From the NCBI GenBank assembly GCA_022548915.1, contig JAKZES010000015.1, positions 38,230 through 102,229 on the forward strand: a stretch of 64,000 nt of DNA, given 5' to 3'. Positions within the stretch are counted from its first letter, which is position 1. Every line of letters starts with the position of its first letter. Under the pieces are notes generated by a model. The model ran no database searches. It saw nothing but the letters and a program-made list of their open reading frames with translations, and was not told the DNA's origin. Made by a program: the position numbers and the translations under genes. The stretch is from Verrucomicrobiaceae bacterium E54. GTDB taxonomy: Bacteria > Verrucomicrobiota > Verrucomicrobiia > Verrucomicrobiales > Akkermansiaceae. Shown piece by piece: positions 1 to 8,255 of the stretch.

Positions 1-745
1 AGGTCACCCCGCCATAACTCTCGGCGATGTTGCTGTTGTCCCAGATCTGAAGTTCGTCGTCGGGATCGGGAAGCCCCCCGAGCGTGGTGATCGCCCGCGA
101 CTGAAGCAGCCACAGCTTTCCATCGCCATCGACGGCCCACTCGATGTCCTGCGGACGGCCGAAGAAGGCCTCACACCGCCGTGCCAGATCGATGATCGAC
201 CGCACGGTCTCATCATCCAGCAGCGTTCCCTTCTCACGCCAGTCACCATCGTGACACCACATCTCCCCGTCGACCTCTCCCGACACCAGACGCTCCGCAG
301 TCCCTTCGACCGCTGAGATGACGGTCACCCGCCGTCTCCCATCGACCGGATTCGCGCTGAAGGCCACCCCGGCAAAACGCGCCTCAATCATCCGCTGCAC
401 GATCACCGCCGTTTCCAGCTCTCCCGTCACGCCACGCTCGTCCTGATACTTCCGCACCGATGCCTTCGCGCCCGACTCCCTCACATCCTCGACCCGCGCC
501 GTCACCTCCTCCAGTGGCACCCGGAGAAAGCTCTCCAACTGACCCGCAAACGAATGCTCGCCCCCGTCTTCACCCTGCGCCGATGACCGAACGGCAAACT
601 CCGTGCCACCAAGTGCCGCGACATCCTCCAACGACACCGCCTCGCCCGGCAGCACCGCCACCCATCCCGGCACCGGAAAACCCGCCCGCTCCAACTCGCG
701 CAGCGCCGCCCCCTTTCCTCCGAGCCTTTTGAAATCGTTTTTCAT
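1..745 (-). CDS. PEP/pyruvate-binding (PPDK N-terminal type) protein, 3' end outside window
   Basis: About 248 N-terminal residues are visible; the gene runs off the left edge. The start is ATG at 745-743. Near the N-terminus is GGKGAALRELERAGFPVPGW, the usual opening of the ATP-grasp nucleotide-binding domain of PEP synthase and pyruvate phosphate dikinase. It is followed by AVRSSAQGEDG, SFAGQ, VIVQRMI, AFSANPVDG and DIEWAVDGDGKLWLLQSR, in the order found in this family. Members transfer phosphate between ATP, a swivelling histidine domain and pyruvate or another acceptor (rifampicin phosphotransferases share the fold). The histidine and PEP domains would lie outside, so the acceptor cannot be told. 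It starts 18 bases after the prenyltransferase stop, so it is probably co-transcribed with that gene and HMG-CoA reductase. Confidence 0.85.
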   Translation of the reverse strand, partial: MKNDFKRLGGKGAALRELERAGFPVPGWVAVLPGEAVSLEDVAALGGTEFAVRSSAQGEDGGEHSFAGQLESFLRVPLEEVTARVEDVRESGAKASVRKYQDERGVTGELETAVIVQRMIEARFAGVAFSANPVDGRRRVTVISAVEGTAERLVSGEVDGEMWCHDGDWREKGTLLDDETVRSIIDLARRCEAFFGRPQDIEWAVDGDGKLWLLQSRAITTLGGLPDPDDELQIWDNSNIAESYGGVT

Positions 746-763
746 GCTCCTGCGCATCCAACG

Positions 764-1708
764 TTAGAACCACTTCAGCCCCATGGGAACCACACCCAGC
801 ATCGCATAGAGCACCAGCGTCCACGCGCCGGCCAGTCCTTCGATCACCCTCCCCTTCAAACCGCCCTTCACATAGCGGATCCCGACCGCCAGCGAGACGA
901 CCATCAGGACCGCCAGCGTCGATGCCACCGGCAACGCGAAGCCGATCCTTGCGGCGGCGACCGTTGCAAAGACGAGGGTCAATCCCTGGCACCCGATCCA
1001 GACCGCGAGACCCCGCTTGCGGCCCCACAGGGCCGAGTAGGTTTCCACGCCCTCCTCCTCGTCCTCCGGTTGGCGCAGCTTGCGCCCGACCTCGATCACG
1101 ATCCCATTGAAGAAGCTCGCCGCGAGAAAAGGACCCAGTCCCGCCGGCGGACCACCACGCGGCATCCAGTCGCAGGCCGTGGCAAAGAAGTCCACCAGCG
1201 GCATGATCCCCATGTGGGTGAGCAGGTAAACGACCGGCCGCGCCTTCAGCCAATCGCGGGCGAAGAACTCGACACTCATCAGGGCCAGGTAGGCCCACCC
1301 GATCGCCAGCACCCAGCCAAGCCGGAAGTCATAGAACAGCGACAACCCGAGCTGCACGACCGCCGCCATCACGAACACCCACCCCAACTCGCGCAGTTTC
1401 ACCAGCCCGCGCGGCACCGGGCGATACGGACGCCAGCGGGCATCCTCCCCGGCATCCTTGAACTCGTCCGCGATCCGCAACTGGAGGAAGAACAGCAGGC
1501 ACACCCCGAAAGCCACGGCATACGCCGGCCAGTGCGGCTCGCCGCCGCGAAGCAACGCCGAATACGACACCGCGCAGGCACTGAACACCAGGATCAGCGG
1601 CCCGTGCGCGAGCAACGGAAACCGCTCCTTCTGATAGATCCACCATCGCATGGAATGAGAGGCTATCACCTCCGGAGTTCTCGATGAAATCGAAGTTTCA
1701 TAAGTCAT
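764..1708 (-). CDS. UbiA-superfamily prenyltransferase-like membrane protein
   Basis: The 314-residue product has about eight hydrophobic segments. UbiA enzymes attach polyprenyl chains to aromatic or glycerol-type acceptors inside the membrane. The first Asp-rich region reads RIADEFKDAGEDARWRPYRP, followed by VPRGL, which matches the family arrangement of metal-diphosphate-binding acidic residues before a RP-P-G stretch, although the leading Asn is Arg here. The second loop is EVGRKLRQPEDEEEGVETYS, acidic but not the classical DxxxD form. I chose ATG at 1708 because upstream in-frame codons read through low-complexity DNA next to the HMG-CoA reductase stop. That stop lies 58 bases upstream and the ATP-grasp gene follows, so isoprenoid supply and prenyl transfer appear grouped. 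The acceptor is unknown; a digeranylgeranylglyceryl-phosphate-synthase-like or quinone-type role are both possible. Confidence 0.75.
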   Translation of the reverse strand: MTYETSISSRTPEVIASHSMRWWIYQKERFPLLAHGPLILVFSACAVSYSALLRGGEPHWPAYAVAFGVCLLFFLQLRIADEFKDAGEDARWRPYRPVPRGLVKLRELGWVFVMAAVVQLGLSLFYDFRLGWVLAIGWAYLALMSVEFFARDWLKARPVVYLLTHMGIMPLVDFFATACDWMPRGGPPAGLGPFLAASFFNGIVIEVGRKLRQPEDEEEGVETYSALWGRKRGLAVWIGCQGLTLVFATVAAARIGFALPVASTLAVLMVVSLAVGIRYVKGGLKGRVIEGLAGAWTLVLYAMLGVVPMGLKWF

Positions 1709-1766
1709 TATCGATTCTATCGATGTTACAGGCTTCCTCCCATTGGACCTGTCGGACCCATGGGAC

Positions 1767-3038
1767 CTATTGCCCCACGCTCCTCTCCCGGGCGAGCTTG
1801 CGATGGGCCCGCGAAAAATGACCGGCCGCCATGGCACCGATGATCGACAACTCCCCGGCCAGCATCAGTCCGGCAGCCACTTCGGCCAGCGCCCGGGCAT
1901 GACCGGCCCCGGCCAGCCCCATCAGCTCGAGGCACGCCCGTTGCGTCGGCAGCCCGGTGCCGCCGCCCACGGTGCCGATCATCAGGCCGGGCAAGGTCAC
2001 CGCCGCGTAAAGTTCTCCGGCGTCCCCGACCTCGAAGCGGGTCACACCCACCGCCGATTCCGCCACACAGGCCACATCCTGACCAGTCGCCAGATACAAC
2101 GCGGCGAGTCCGTTCGCGAAGTGGCCCTGCACGCCGAAGCTCCCGCTCAGCACACCGCCCATCGCCGACACCCGCCAGTAGCGCTCCAGTTCCTCCGGTG
2201 TCGTGTGGAGGCGCTTTTCCACCAGCGCCGACGGGATCCTGACCTCGGCGGTCACCTTCTTTCCCCGCGTCGTCGTGAAGGATTTCGCCGACGCCTTCTT
2301 GTCGCCGGACAGGTTTCCCTCCACCCACATCCTCTCCGGCTTCACCGGGCTCTCGGCCATGATCGCATCGCACACCGCCTGGGTCGCCAGGGTCACCATG
2401 TTCTGCCCCGACGCATCGCCGGTGGAAAACTCGAAGGTCAGATACACATGATTGCCTTCGAAGGTCGCGCCGAGATCGATCATCTCGCCGTGGCGCGTCG
2501 TGCCGGCGGCAAGCTTCTTGAAATGATCCACCTGACTCACGACCCACGCAATGAACTGCCCGGCCTCAGCCAGGGTGCGGAACGCGAATGCCGGTGAACG
2601 GCCCACCGTTTCGTAAAGCAGCATCGCCGTGCAGCCACCGGCCTCACCGATCAGGGCGCAGCCGCGGTGGTAGGACGCCACCAGGGCCGCCTCGGTCGTC
2701 GCCAGCGGAACGAGGTAATCGCCCTGCGCGCAAAGCCCGTGCACCCGCAACGGTCCGGCCAACCCCACGGGCATTCGAACCTCGCCCAGGCAGTTTTCGA
2801 TGTTCCCCTGATAGACGGACGGATCGCTCTCTCCGAGCAATTCGCGGCGCAGCGTCTCCGGAGCCCCGATCCGCTCCCACAACTTGATCGTGCGCTCCCG
2901 GCTGACCTTGCCACTGGCGGGCAGCAGACGCAGTGCGTCGGACGGATCAGGGCTCAGGGCCTGCTTCAATTCCTGCAGATCGCGGCCGTCGACCAGACTC
3001 CTCACCTGACGCGCCGACAGTGAATGCTTTCCCGACAT
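1767..3038 (-). CDS. 3-hydroxy-3-methylglutaryl-CoA reductase
   Basis: At 423 residues this is the size of a catalytic-domain-only HMG-CoA reductase, which makes mevalonate from HMG-CoA with NAD(P)H. Recognisable blocks in order are ENCLGEVRMPVGLAGPL (81-97), ATTEAALVAS (113-122, catalytic Glu116), FSTGDASGQNMV (204-215, cofactor loop), LSGDKK (243-248, catalytic Lys), TGQDVA (318-323, catalytic Asp321), GTVGGGTGLPTQ (355-366) and GHFSRAH (406-412, catalytic His). All four catalytic residues are present, so it should be active. No transmembrane anchor is seen. The GNAT gene ends 41 bases upstream and UbiA begins 58 bases downstream. The odd point is context: dxr of the alternative MEP pathway lies in the same window, and no other mevalonate-pathway gene is visible. 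Confidence 0.92.
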   Translation of the reverse strand: MSGKHSLSARQVRSLVDGRDLQELKQALSPDPSDALRLLPASGKVSRERTIKLWERIGAPETLRRELLGESDPSVYQGNIENCLGEVRMPVGLAGPLRVHGLCAQGDYLVPLATTEAALVASYHRGCALIGEAGGCTAMLLYETVGRSPAFAFRTLAEAGQFIAWVVSQVDHFKKLAAGTTRHGEMIDLGATFEGNHVYLTFEFSTGDASGQNMVTLATQAVCDAIMAESPVKPERMWVEGNLSGDKKASAKSFTTTRGKKVTAEVRIPSALVEKRLHTTPEELERYWRVSAMGGVLSGSFGVQGHFANGLAALYLATGQDVACVAESAVGVTRFEVGDAGELYAAVTLPGLMIGTVGGGTGLPTQRACLELMGLAGAGHARALAEVAAGLMLAGELSIIGAMAAGHFSRAHRKLARERSVGQ

Positions 3039-3079
3039 GCAGGCATTCCACCAGCCGGGGTGCGGACTGACGAAACAAA

Positions 3080-3673
3080 TCAGTCCCCGCCCACCGCAGC
3101 CACCCTACCAGCCAGCTCCGCCAGGCGCCCGGCCAGGGCGACGCCCGGCGTCGTCGGGGGGATGCTTTCCAAGTCATCCAGATTCCAGCGGAAGATCACC
3201 TTGTAGCCGTCCCATTCGGCCGCCGCGCCGGTGTCGCGCATCCAGCGAACCGCCGTCACGTTCTCCGGCATGGTGTAACCGACAAACCGCCGCACACCCG
3301 CGGCCATCGCATCGACCCACGCCGCCGCAAGGAGGAGGGTCCCGACACCCCGCCGCTGGTCGGCATCGAGCACCGTACAGGAAAACTCCGCTTCATCCGG
3401 GTCCTCCCGGGATCGCCACCAGCTACCGGCCCCGACCCCGGGATACTCCCGGGCCGGATCCAGCACCGCCCAGACCGCGTGGTTCACCGGATCGTTTCCC
3501 AGGATCCGGTCGAGCATTCCTTCACCGATGGTTTCTCCGGTCCGGACCCAGAACCGCTGATAGCGGGACTCGGGCGACAACAACCGGTAGCCTTCGGCCA
3601 GACCGTCGCGGTCGTCCGGACCCAACCGGCGCAACCGGACCGCGGTGCCGTCGTCCAGCGTTGTCTCGATCAC
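3080..3673 (-). CDS. GNAT-family N-acetyltransferase
   Basis: The 197-residue protein has the Gcn5-related fold. An N-terminal arm (VRLRRLGPDDRDGLAEGY) is followed by an acceptor region, then the acetyl-CoA pyrophosphate loop RRGVGTLLLAAA (around 107-118; family pattern R/Q-x-x-G-x-G/A), and finally NVTAVRWMRDTGA, typical of motif B. The arrangement resembles the acetyltransferase portion of Pat-type protein acetyltransferases, but no cyclic-nucleotide domain is attached. The substrate cannot be deduced. It is the first gene of the minus-strand run leading into HMG-CoA reductase (41-base gap) and is divergent from creB, with a 141-base shared upstream region. Confidence 0.8.
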   Translation of the reverse strand: MIETTLDDGTAVRLRRLGPDDRDGLAEGYRLLSPESRYQRFWVRTGETIGEGMLDRILGNDPVNHAVWAVLDPAREYPGVGAGSWWRSREDPDEAEFSCTVLDADQRRGVGTLLLAAAWVDAMAAGVRRFVGYTMPENVTAVRWMRDTGAAAEWDGYKVIFRWNLDDLESIPPTTPGVALAGRLAELAGRVAAVGGD

Positions 3674-3753
3674 GTGGAAACGTTATCCCGGTGCGTGGCC
3701 GGCGGCGAGCCTGTTCGCCTGCCGACCCGATTCCTCCGAAATTCCCCGCCCCC

Positions 3754-3769
3754 TTCACCTTTCCTTCAC
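3754..3769 (+). promoter_or_regulatory. Candidate CreB-binding direct repeat (cre tag)
   Basis: The sequence TTCAC-CTTTCC-TTCAC lies here, 45 bases upstream of the creB-like ATG. It exactly fits the TTCAC-N6-TTCAC tag described for E. coli CreB targets. A third TTCAC sits at 3795-3799. Because the downstream kinase is also CreC-like, autoregulation is plausible. Only the match is observed; binding is inferred. Confidence 0.5.
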
Positions 3770-3814
3770 GCGCCCCCCGGAGACTCCACCCACCTTCACC
3801 ACCCACCAGGCACC

Positions 3815-4510
3815 ATGCGCATCCTCCTTGTCGAAGACGAACCCTCCATCGCCGACACCCTCGTCTATGCCCTCAAGACCGAGCGCTTCGAAGTCGAGCA
3901 CTCCCTCACCGGCGGCGGGGCGCTCAAGCTCCACGCGGACGACCCCTTCGACTTCGTCATCCTCGACATCGGCCTGCCCGACATGACCGGCCTCGAGGTC
4001 TGCAAGCAGCTCCGCGAAACCTCGGCGGTTCCCATCCTTTTCCTGACCGCCCGCGACGGCGAACTCGACCGGGTCCTCGGCCTGGAAATCGGCGGCGACG
4101 ACTACGTCACCAAGCCCTTCAGCCCACGCGAGGTCGTCGCCCGCGTCCGCGCCATCCTCCGCCGCTCCGAAGGCAGGGAAGAGCGGTCCGGGCCGTCCGA
4201 TGAACCCACCGGCGACTCCGACTCCCCCCTCGCCCACGACGAGTCCGCGATGCGGATCCTCTGCCAGGGGCAGGCACTCGACCTCACCGCGCACGAGTAC
4301 AAGCTTCTGCTCGTCTTTCTCCGCCGGCCCAACCGGGTCTTCACCCGCGACCAGCTTCTCGACCACGCCTGGGAGGATCCCGGTGCGGTGACCGACCGGA
4401 CGATCGACGCCCACATCAAGACCATCCGGGCCAAGCTCCGCGCCCTTTGCCCCGGCACCGAGGAACTGATCCAGACCCGCCGCGGCCTCGGCTACGCCTA
4501 CGTGCCGTAA
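3815..4510 (+). CDS. creB: OmpR-family response regulator, CreB-like
   Basis: The 231-residue regulator has a receiver domain (MRILLVEDEPSIADTLVYAL, phosphoacceptor Asp51 in VILDIGLPD, conserved Lys in VTKPF) and a C-terminal winged helix (LTAHEYKLLLVFLRRPNRVF to DRTIDAHIKTIRAKL and RRGLGYAYVP). A charged linker of about 30 residues, rich in Ser, Asp and Glu, separates them. I chose ATG 3815 because the receiver begins exactly there; the open frame upstream is non-coding in character. The CreB assignment rests mainly on the partner kinase, which is very CreC-like, and on a perfect TTCAC-N6-TTCAC repeat upstream. In Enterobacteria CreBC responds to carbon and fermentation state. Here the kinase follows after 110 bases that hold an inverted-repeat element. 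Confidence 0.8.
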   Translation: MRILLVEDEPSIADTLVYALKTERFEVEHSLTGGGALKLHADDPFDFVILDIGLPDMTGLEVCKQLRETSAVPILFLTARDGELDRVLGLEIGGDDYVTKPFSPREVVARVRAILRRSEGREERSGPSDEPTGDSDSPLAHDESAMRILCQGQALDLTAHEYKLLLVFLRRPNRVFTRDQLLDHAWEDPGAVTDRTIDAHIKTIRAKLRALCPGTEELIQTRRGLGYAYVP

Positions 4511-4524
4511 CGCGGCTCAGCCCC

Positions 4525-4617
4525 GAAGTTCCAAGTCGGAAAGTTCCAAGTGCCAATGAAGAGCCACAGGAATGAGCGAAGCGTTTGGAACTTGGCCCTT
4601 CTCACTTGGAACTTCGA
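4525..4617. repeat. GTTCCAAGT / ACTTGGAAC inverted-word repeat, locus 1
   Basis: Between the regulator and its kinase, two copies of AAGTTCCAAGT are followed, after about 50 bases, by two opposed ACTTGG(AAC/CCC)-type words, ending just before the kinase ATG. The opposed copies could pair in RNA. The same words recur at 25366 and 37443. Confidence 0.7.
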
Positions 4618-4620
4618 ACC

Positions 4621-6057
4621 ATGCGCCTGACCCGCCTCACGCTGATCGCCATTGCCCTCGTGATCGGCGTGGGCTTCTACTTCCTGCTGCGCCAGCAGCT
4701 CGAGGCGGTGGAACCACGGACCTATCAGGCCACCGAGGAGGTCATGATCGACACCGCCCAGGTCCTGGCATCGATGGTGGGTGAGGATCTCGATCCCGGG
4801 CCACTGGCCGACGCCTTCGACAAGGCGCACGGCCGCGCGTTCGAAGCCCGGATCTTCGAGCACCTCAAGAGTCATGTCGGCATCGACTGCTACATCACCG
4901 ACGCCGAGGGCATCGTGATCTTCGACTCCGACCGCGGACGCCGCGTCGGCCGGGACCTCTCCGACATGCGGGACGTGGTGCTCACGCTCGACGGGAAATA
5001 CGGTGCCCGCAGTAGCCGGACCAACAAGGAGGACCCTCTCACGTCCGTCCTGCACGTCGCGGCGCCGATCGGCGACCCGGCCGACCCGGCAGGCGTCCTC
5101 ACCGTCACCAAGCCGCAGGCCGACGTCTTTCCCATCGTCCGCCGCCGCCGCGCGGAGATCTGGTGGGGCACCGGGCTCATCGGCGGCGGCATCCTGTGCT
5201 TCGTCACCGCCGTCTTCATCTGGCAATATCGGCCGATCAGCCGTCTGACCGACTACGCCCACGCCATCGAGCAGGGCAAACGACCCCCGCTTCCGCCGCT
5301 CGGAGCCGGCCGCGAGGTCAACACCCTCGCCCGCGCGCTCGAGTCGATGCGCGAGGCGCTCGAGGGCCGCAAGTATGCGGAGCGCTACGTCCAGAACCTC
5401 ACCCACGAGATGAAGAGCCCGCTCGCCGCCATCCGGGGCGCGGCGGAATTGCTCGATGAGGACATGCCGGAAGAGGACCGGCGACGGTTCATGGACAACA
5501 TCCGGGCCGAGACACTGCGCGCCGACCGGCTGCTCAACCGGCTGCTCGAACTTTCCGCCCTCGAGGGCCGGACCGGCCTCGAAGATGCCGGCGAGGTCGA
5601 CCTCCGCGAAATCACCCTGCGCGCCATCGACCAGGCCCGGCCCATGGCCGAACTCGCAGGCGTCGAGCTCGAGCCGGAGCTTCCGGAGGACCCGGTGGCG
5701 CTGTGCGGCGATGCCTTCATCCTTCGCGCCGCCATCACCAACCTGCTCGAGAACGCCATCGACTTCTCGCCGGCGGGCGCAGCCGTCCGGGTGTCGCTCG
5801 GCACCGCTGATGCCATCGTCCTGACCATCGAGGACCGCGGCCCCGGCATTCCGGATTACGCAAAGGAGAAGGTCTTCGATCGATTCTTCTCGTTGCGGCA
5901 GTTCAAGGCCGGCCGCAAGGGCACCGGCCTCGGCCTGACACTGGTCAAGGAAGCCGCCGAACTTCACGGCGGCAGCATCGCCTTGGAGCCCGTCGAACCC
6001 ACCGGCACCCGGGCCATTCTTTCCATCCCCCAGGCGGGCGGTTCACGAGCCGCATAA
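4621..6057 (+). CDS. creC: Sensor histidine kinase, CreC-like
   Basis: The 478-residue kinase starts with one transmembrane helix (about 5-23), then a periplasmic sensor of about 155 residues, a second helix (about 181-203), a HAMP-like stretch, the H-box NLTHEMKSPLAAIRGAAELL (phospho-His262) and an ATPase domain with NLLENAIDF, DRGPGIPDYA and GTGLGLTLVKEA. Similarity to E. coli CreC runs the full length. It includes the sensor blocks FDSDRGRRVGRDLSDMRDV, LTLDGKYGARSS and SVLHVAAPIGDP, and the unusual GIPDYAKEKVFDRFFSL. That is more than generic kinase resemblance. No creD-like gene is in the window. A 10-base inverted repeat (6043-6052 with 6076-6085) spans the stop codon. ATG 4621 lies at the edge of the repeat element. 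Confidence 0.85.
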   Translation: MRLTRLTLIAIALVIGVGFYFLLRQQLEAVEPRTYQATEEVMIDTAQVLASMVGEDLDPGPLADAFDKAHGRAFEARIFEHLKSHVGIDCYITDAEGIVIFDSDRGRRVGRDLSDMRDVVLTLDGKYGARSSRTNKEDPLTSVLHVAAPIGDPADPAGVLTVTKPQADVFPIVRRRRAEIWWGTGLIGGGILCFVTAVFIWQYRPISRLTDYAHAIEQGKRPPLPPLGAGREVNTLARALESMREALEGRKYAERYVQNLTHEMKSPLAAIRGAAELLDEDMPEEDRRRFMDNIRAETLRADRLLNRLLELSALEGRTGLEDAGEVDLREITLRAIDQARPMAELAGVELEPELPEDPVALCGDAFILRAAITNLLENAIDFSPAGAAVRVSLGTADAIVLTIEDRGPGIPDYAKEKVFDRFFSLRQFKAGRKGTGLGLTLVKEAAELHGGSIALEPVEPTGTRAILSIPQAGGSRAA

Positions 6058-6270
6058 GGCAAGGGACGCGGAACTCGGCTCGTGACGGTGCCGTCCGGAA
6101 GCCGACGCCGGGGCACTTCAGGACCTTCGGGATCGCGCATGGAACAATTTTTCACCTCGTGGGCGACTTCTGGACTCCACCGGGGTTTTCCCCTCGGCCC
6201 GCGGCCCCTGCCGCCGGGTCATTTTCCGTGCGGCAGCGCCGCGACGGAACCACATGACAAACCAAACACC

Positions 6271-6585
6271 ATGAGAACCACGACATCCCTCGTGATCGCC
6301 CTCGGCCTCGCCGCGACTTCGGTCGCCTTCGCCGAAAAAGCCCCGGACGCCCCCAAGAAGGGCAAGCCCGACCCCGCCAGGGCCTTCAACAAGAAGGACA
6401 CCGACGGTGACGGCTTCCTGAGCAAGGACGAGTTCACCAAGGGAGCCAAGGATCCGGAAAAGGCCGCGAAGGCCTTCGAAAGGAAAGACAAGACGGGCGA
6501 CGGGAAACTCAGCCCCGAGGAGTTCAAGCCGCAGAAGAAGGCCCCGAATCCCGACAAGAAGAAGAAGGACAAGGGCACCAACTGA
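6271..6585 (+). CDS. Small secreted EF-hand protein
   Basis: This 104-residue product has a signal peptide (MRTTTSLVIALGLAATSVAFA) and two EF-hand calcium loops, DTDGDGFLSKDEF and DKTGDGKLSPEEF, followed by a very Lys-rich tail (KKKKDK). It should be exported and may bind calcium in the periplasm or outside. Length, signal peptide and low complexity match the many small EF-hand proteins of Verrucomicrobiota and Planctomycetes; their roles are unknown. The gene is monocistronic in appearance, with 213 bases of non-coding DNA upstream and a strong terminator 15 bases after the stop. A longer, related protein is at 15092. Confidence 0.85.
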   Translation: MRTTTSLVIALGLAATSVAFAEKAPDAPKKGKPDPARAFNKKDTDGDGFLSKDEFTKGAKDPEKAAKAFERKDKTGDGKLSPEEFKPQKKAPNPDKKKKDKGTN

Positions 6586-6600
6586 TCCCGCACTTTCTCC

Positions 6601-6637
6601 AAGCGCCCTTTCCGGCCCCGCCGGAAAGGGCGCTTTT
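6601..6637 (+). terminator. Rho-independent terminator after the EF-hand gene
   Basis: A perfect 15-base stem (6601-6615 with 6621-6635; AAGCGCCCTTTCCGG pairing with its complement) has a 5-base loop and is followed by Ts. It ends transcription of the EF-hand gene. Confidence 0.9.
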
Positions 6638-6732
6638 GCGTCCCGGGTGGATCCCTTCATCAGGACATCACCGCGATTTCGAGAATCCCGCATCACGACT
6701 TCATCCCCTCCCGTGGAAATGAAGCCACTCGA

Positions 6733-7500
6733 ATGCGTGACCTCCTCGATCCACCCATCCAGACCCTCGCCCGTGCCGGGGCGCGCGACCTTGGTCGGGC
6801 GGCGGTGGTGACGGCGATGGGCTTCGCCCTCTACGGGTTCACCGTCGGGTTCTGGCGGTCGCCGGTCATGGGCCTCTACGTCGCGGTGAAGATGCCGCTG
6901 CTCATCGCCTGCACCCTTGGCTGCAACGGGCTCCTCAACGGCATGCTGGGCCTACTGCTCGGCAGCGACCTCGGCTTCCGCCAATCCCTCCAGGCGCTGC
7001 TCAGCGCCTTCGCCATCAGCGCCCTGGTCCTCGGCTCGATCGCGCCCGTCACCTTCTTCCTCGCACTCAATGCCCCGCCGCCGGACTCACCCCAGGCGAC
7101 GACCGCCCACGCCGGCTACCTGCTCTCCCACACCACGCTGATCGCGATTGCCGGCTGCATCGGCCTGCTGCGCCTCCGCCGCCTGCTGGAGCAGCACTGC
7201 CGGACCCGGCGGATCGCTCTGGCCACCCTCGGCGCATGGATCGCCGGCAACGCCTTCATCGGGGCCCAGTTCTCGTGGATCCTGCGGCCCTTCTTCGGCT
7301 CGCCAAGGCTCGAGGTCGCCTTCCTTCGCGACCACCCGATGCGCGGCAGCTTTTACGAAGCCGTGTGGGCGTCCCTCAACCGCCTGCTCTTCGACTCCGT
7401 CCCGGGACTCCCGGGATTTCTCGTGCTGCTACTCATTCTCGGAGGCCTCTTCTACTGGATGCACCTCCGCCTCAACCAACCACGCCACACAAGACCATGA
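6733..7500 (+). CDS. Polytopic membrane protein, tandem paralogue 1
   Basis: The 255-residue protein has about six membrane segments (for example AAVVTAMGFALYGFTVGFW, MPLLIACTLGCNGLLNGML, ALLSAFAISALVLGSIAPV, a C-terminal LVLLLILGGLFYW). A distinctive block near residue 180 reads FSWILRPFFGSPRLEVAFLR. The second gene shares the same plan, with a matching G-F-x-x-G start, a PLK/MPL helix and an SLRPILG block, so the two look like diverged duplicates. Function is not known; similar conserved membrane proteins have no assigned role that I can name. Its stop overlaps the next start (ATGA), which implies translational coupling. Confidence 0.8.
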   Translation: MRDLLDPPIQTLARAGARDLGRAAVVTAMGFALYGFTVGFWRSPVMGLYVAVKMPLLIACTLGCNGLLNGMLGLLLGSDLGFRQSLQALLSAFAISALVLGSIAPVTFFLALNAPPPDSPQATTAHAGYLLSHTTLIAIAGCIGLLRLRRLLEQHCRTRRIALATLGAWIAGNAFIGAQFSWILRPFFGSPRLEVAFLRDHPMRGSFYEAVWASLNRLLFDSVPGLPGFLVLLLILGGLFYWMHLRLNQPRHTRP

Positions 7501-8255
7501 CCCACACCAACGACCCCACGCCACCACCCGTTCCCGCTCCGGAACCCACGCCCCAACCGGAACCCCGGCTCGAACCACTGCCGGACCGCATCGACATCCG
7601 GAACCTCTTCGAGGCCCTGCTCCGGCGGCCCGCCGATCTGGCCGGCCACCCGAGCATCGACACCCCGGCGACCCTTGGTCGTCTCGCCATCATGGCCTTC
7701 GTGGCCATTCTCGTGTTCGGCTTCGTCCTCGGGACCTTCGCCTATCACGAACAGCTCTGGGCCGCGCCGCTCAAGCTCGGTGTCGGCCTGATCTTCGCCG
7801 GGCTGATCTGCTTCCCGAGCTTCTACATCTTTTCCTGCCTCGCGGGCTCGACCGCCTCGGCCGGACGCCTCGCCTCACTGCTCGGTGCCACCCTCGCCCT
7901 GGCCGGACTCCTGTTGCTCGGCTTCGCCCCCGCCGTCTGGATCTTCACCCAGGGAACCAGTTCCTTCGGTTTCATGGGCACGCTCTCGATCGGCTCCTGG
8001 CTCGTCGCGCTGGGCTTCGCCTTCCGTTTCGCCACCACGGCCCTCAAGGTCCAAGGCGCCCGCCAGCGCGGACCCATCGCCATCTGGTGCGTGATCTTCC
8101 TGCTGGTCACCCTCCAGTTGACCACCTCGCTGAGACCCATCCTCGGCCGCTCCGACCGGCTCCTGACCGACGAGAAGAAGTTCTTCCTCCAGCACTGGAG
8201 CGAGACCGCCGGGAAGTCGCTCACGGAATGTCGGGAAACCCCTGGCGACGAATGA
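7497..8255 (+). CDS. Polytopic membrane protein with proline-rich N-terminus, tandem paralogue 2
   Basis: The start is ATG 7497, overlapping the previous stop as ATGA. The 252-residue product has a cytoplasmic Pro/Glu-rich arm of about 35 residues (TPPPVPAPEPTPQPEP), then a short helix (IRNLFEALLRRPADLAGHP) and five or six membrane segments. VFGFVLGTF, a PLK helix, LICFPSFYIFSCLAG and TTSLRPILGRSDRLL correspond in order to segments of the upstream paralogue, so the pair probably acts as a heteromeric unit. The C-terminal region is soluble and charged. A tiny ORF overlaps its stop, again through ATGA. No enzymatic motif is seen. Confidence 0.8.
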   Translation: MTHTNDPTPPPVPAPEPTPQPEPRLEPLPDRIDIRNLFEALLRRPADLAGHPSIDTPATLGRLAIMAFVAILVFGFVLGTFAYHEQLWAAPLKLGVGLIFAGLICFPSFYIFSCLAGSTASAGRLASLLGATLALAGLLLLGFAPAVWIFTQGTSSFGFMGTLSIGSWLVALGFAFRFATTALKVQGARQRGPIAIWCVIFLLVTLQLTTSLRPILGRSDRLLTDEKKFFLQHWSETAGKSLTECRETPGDE

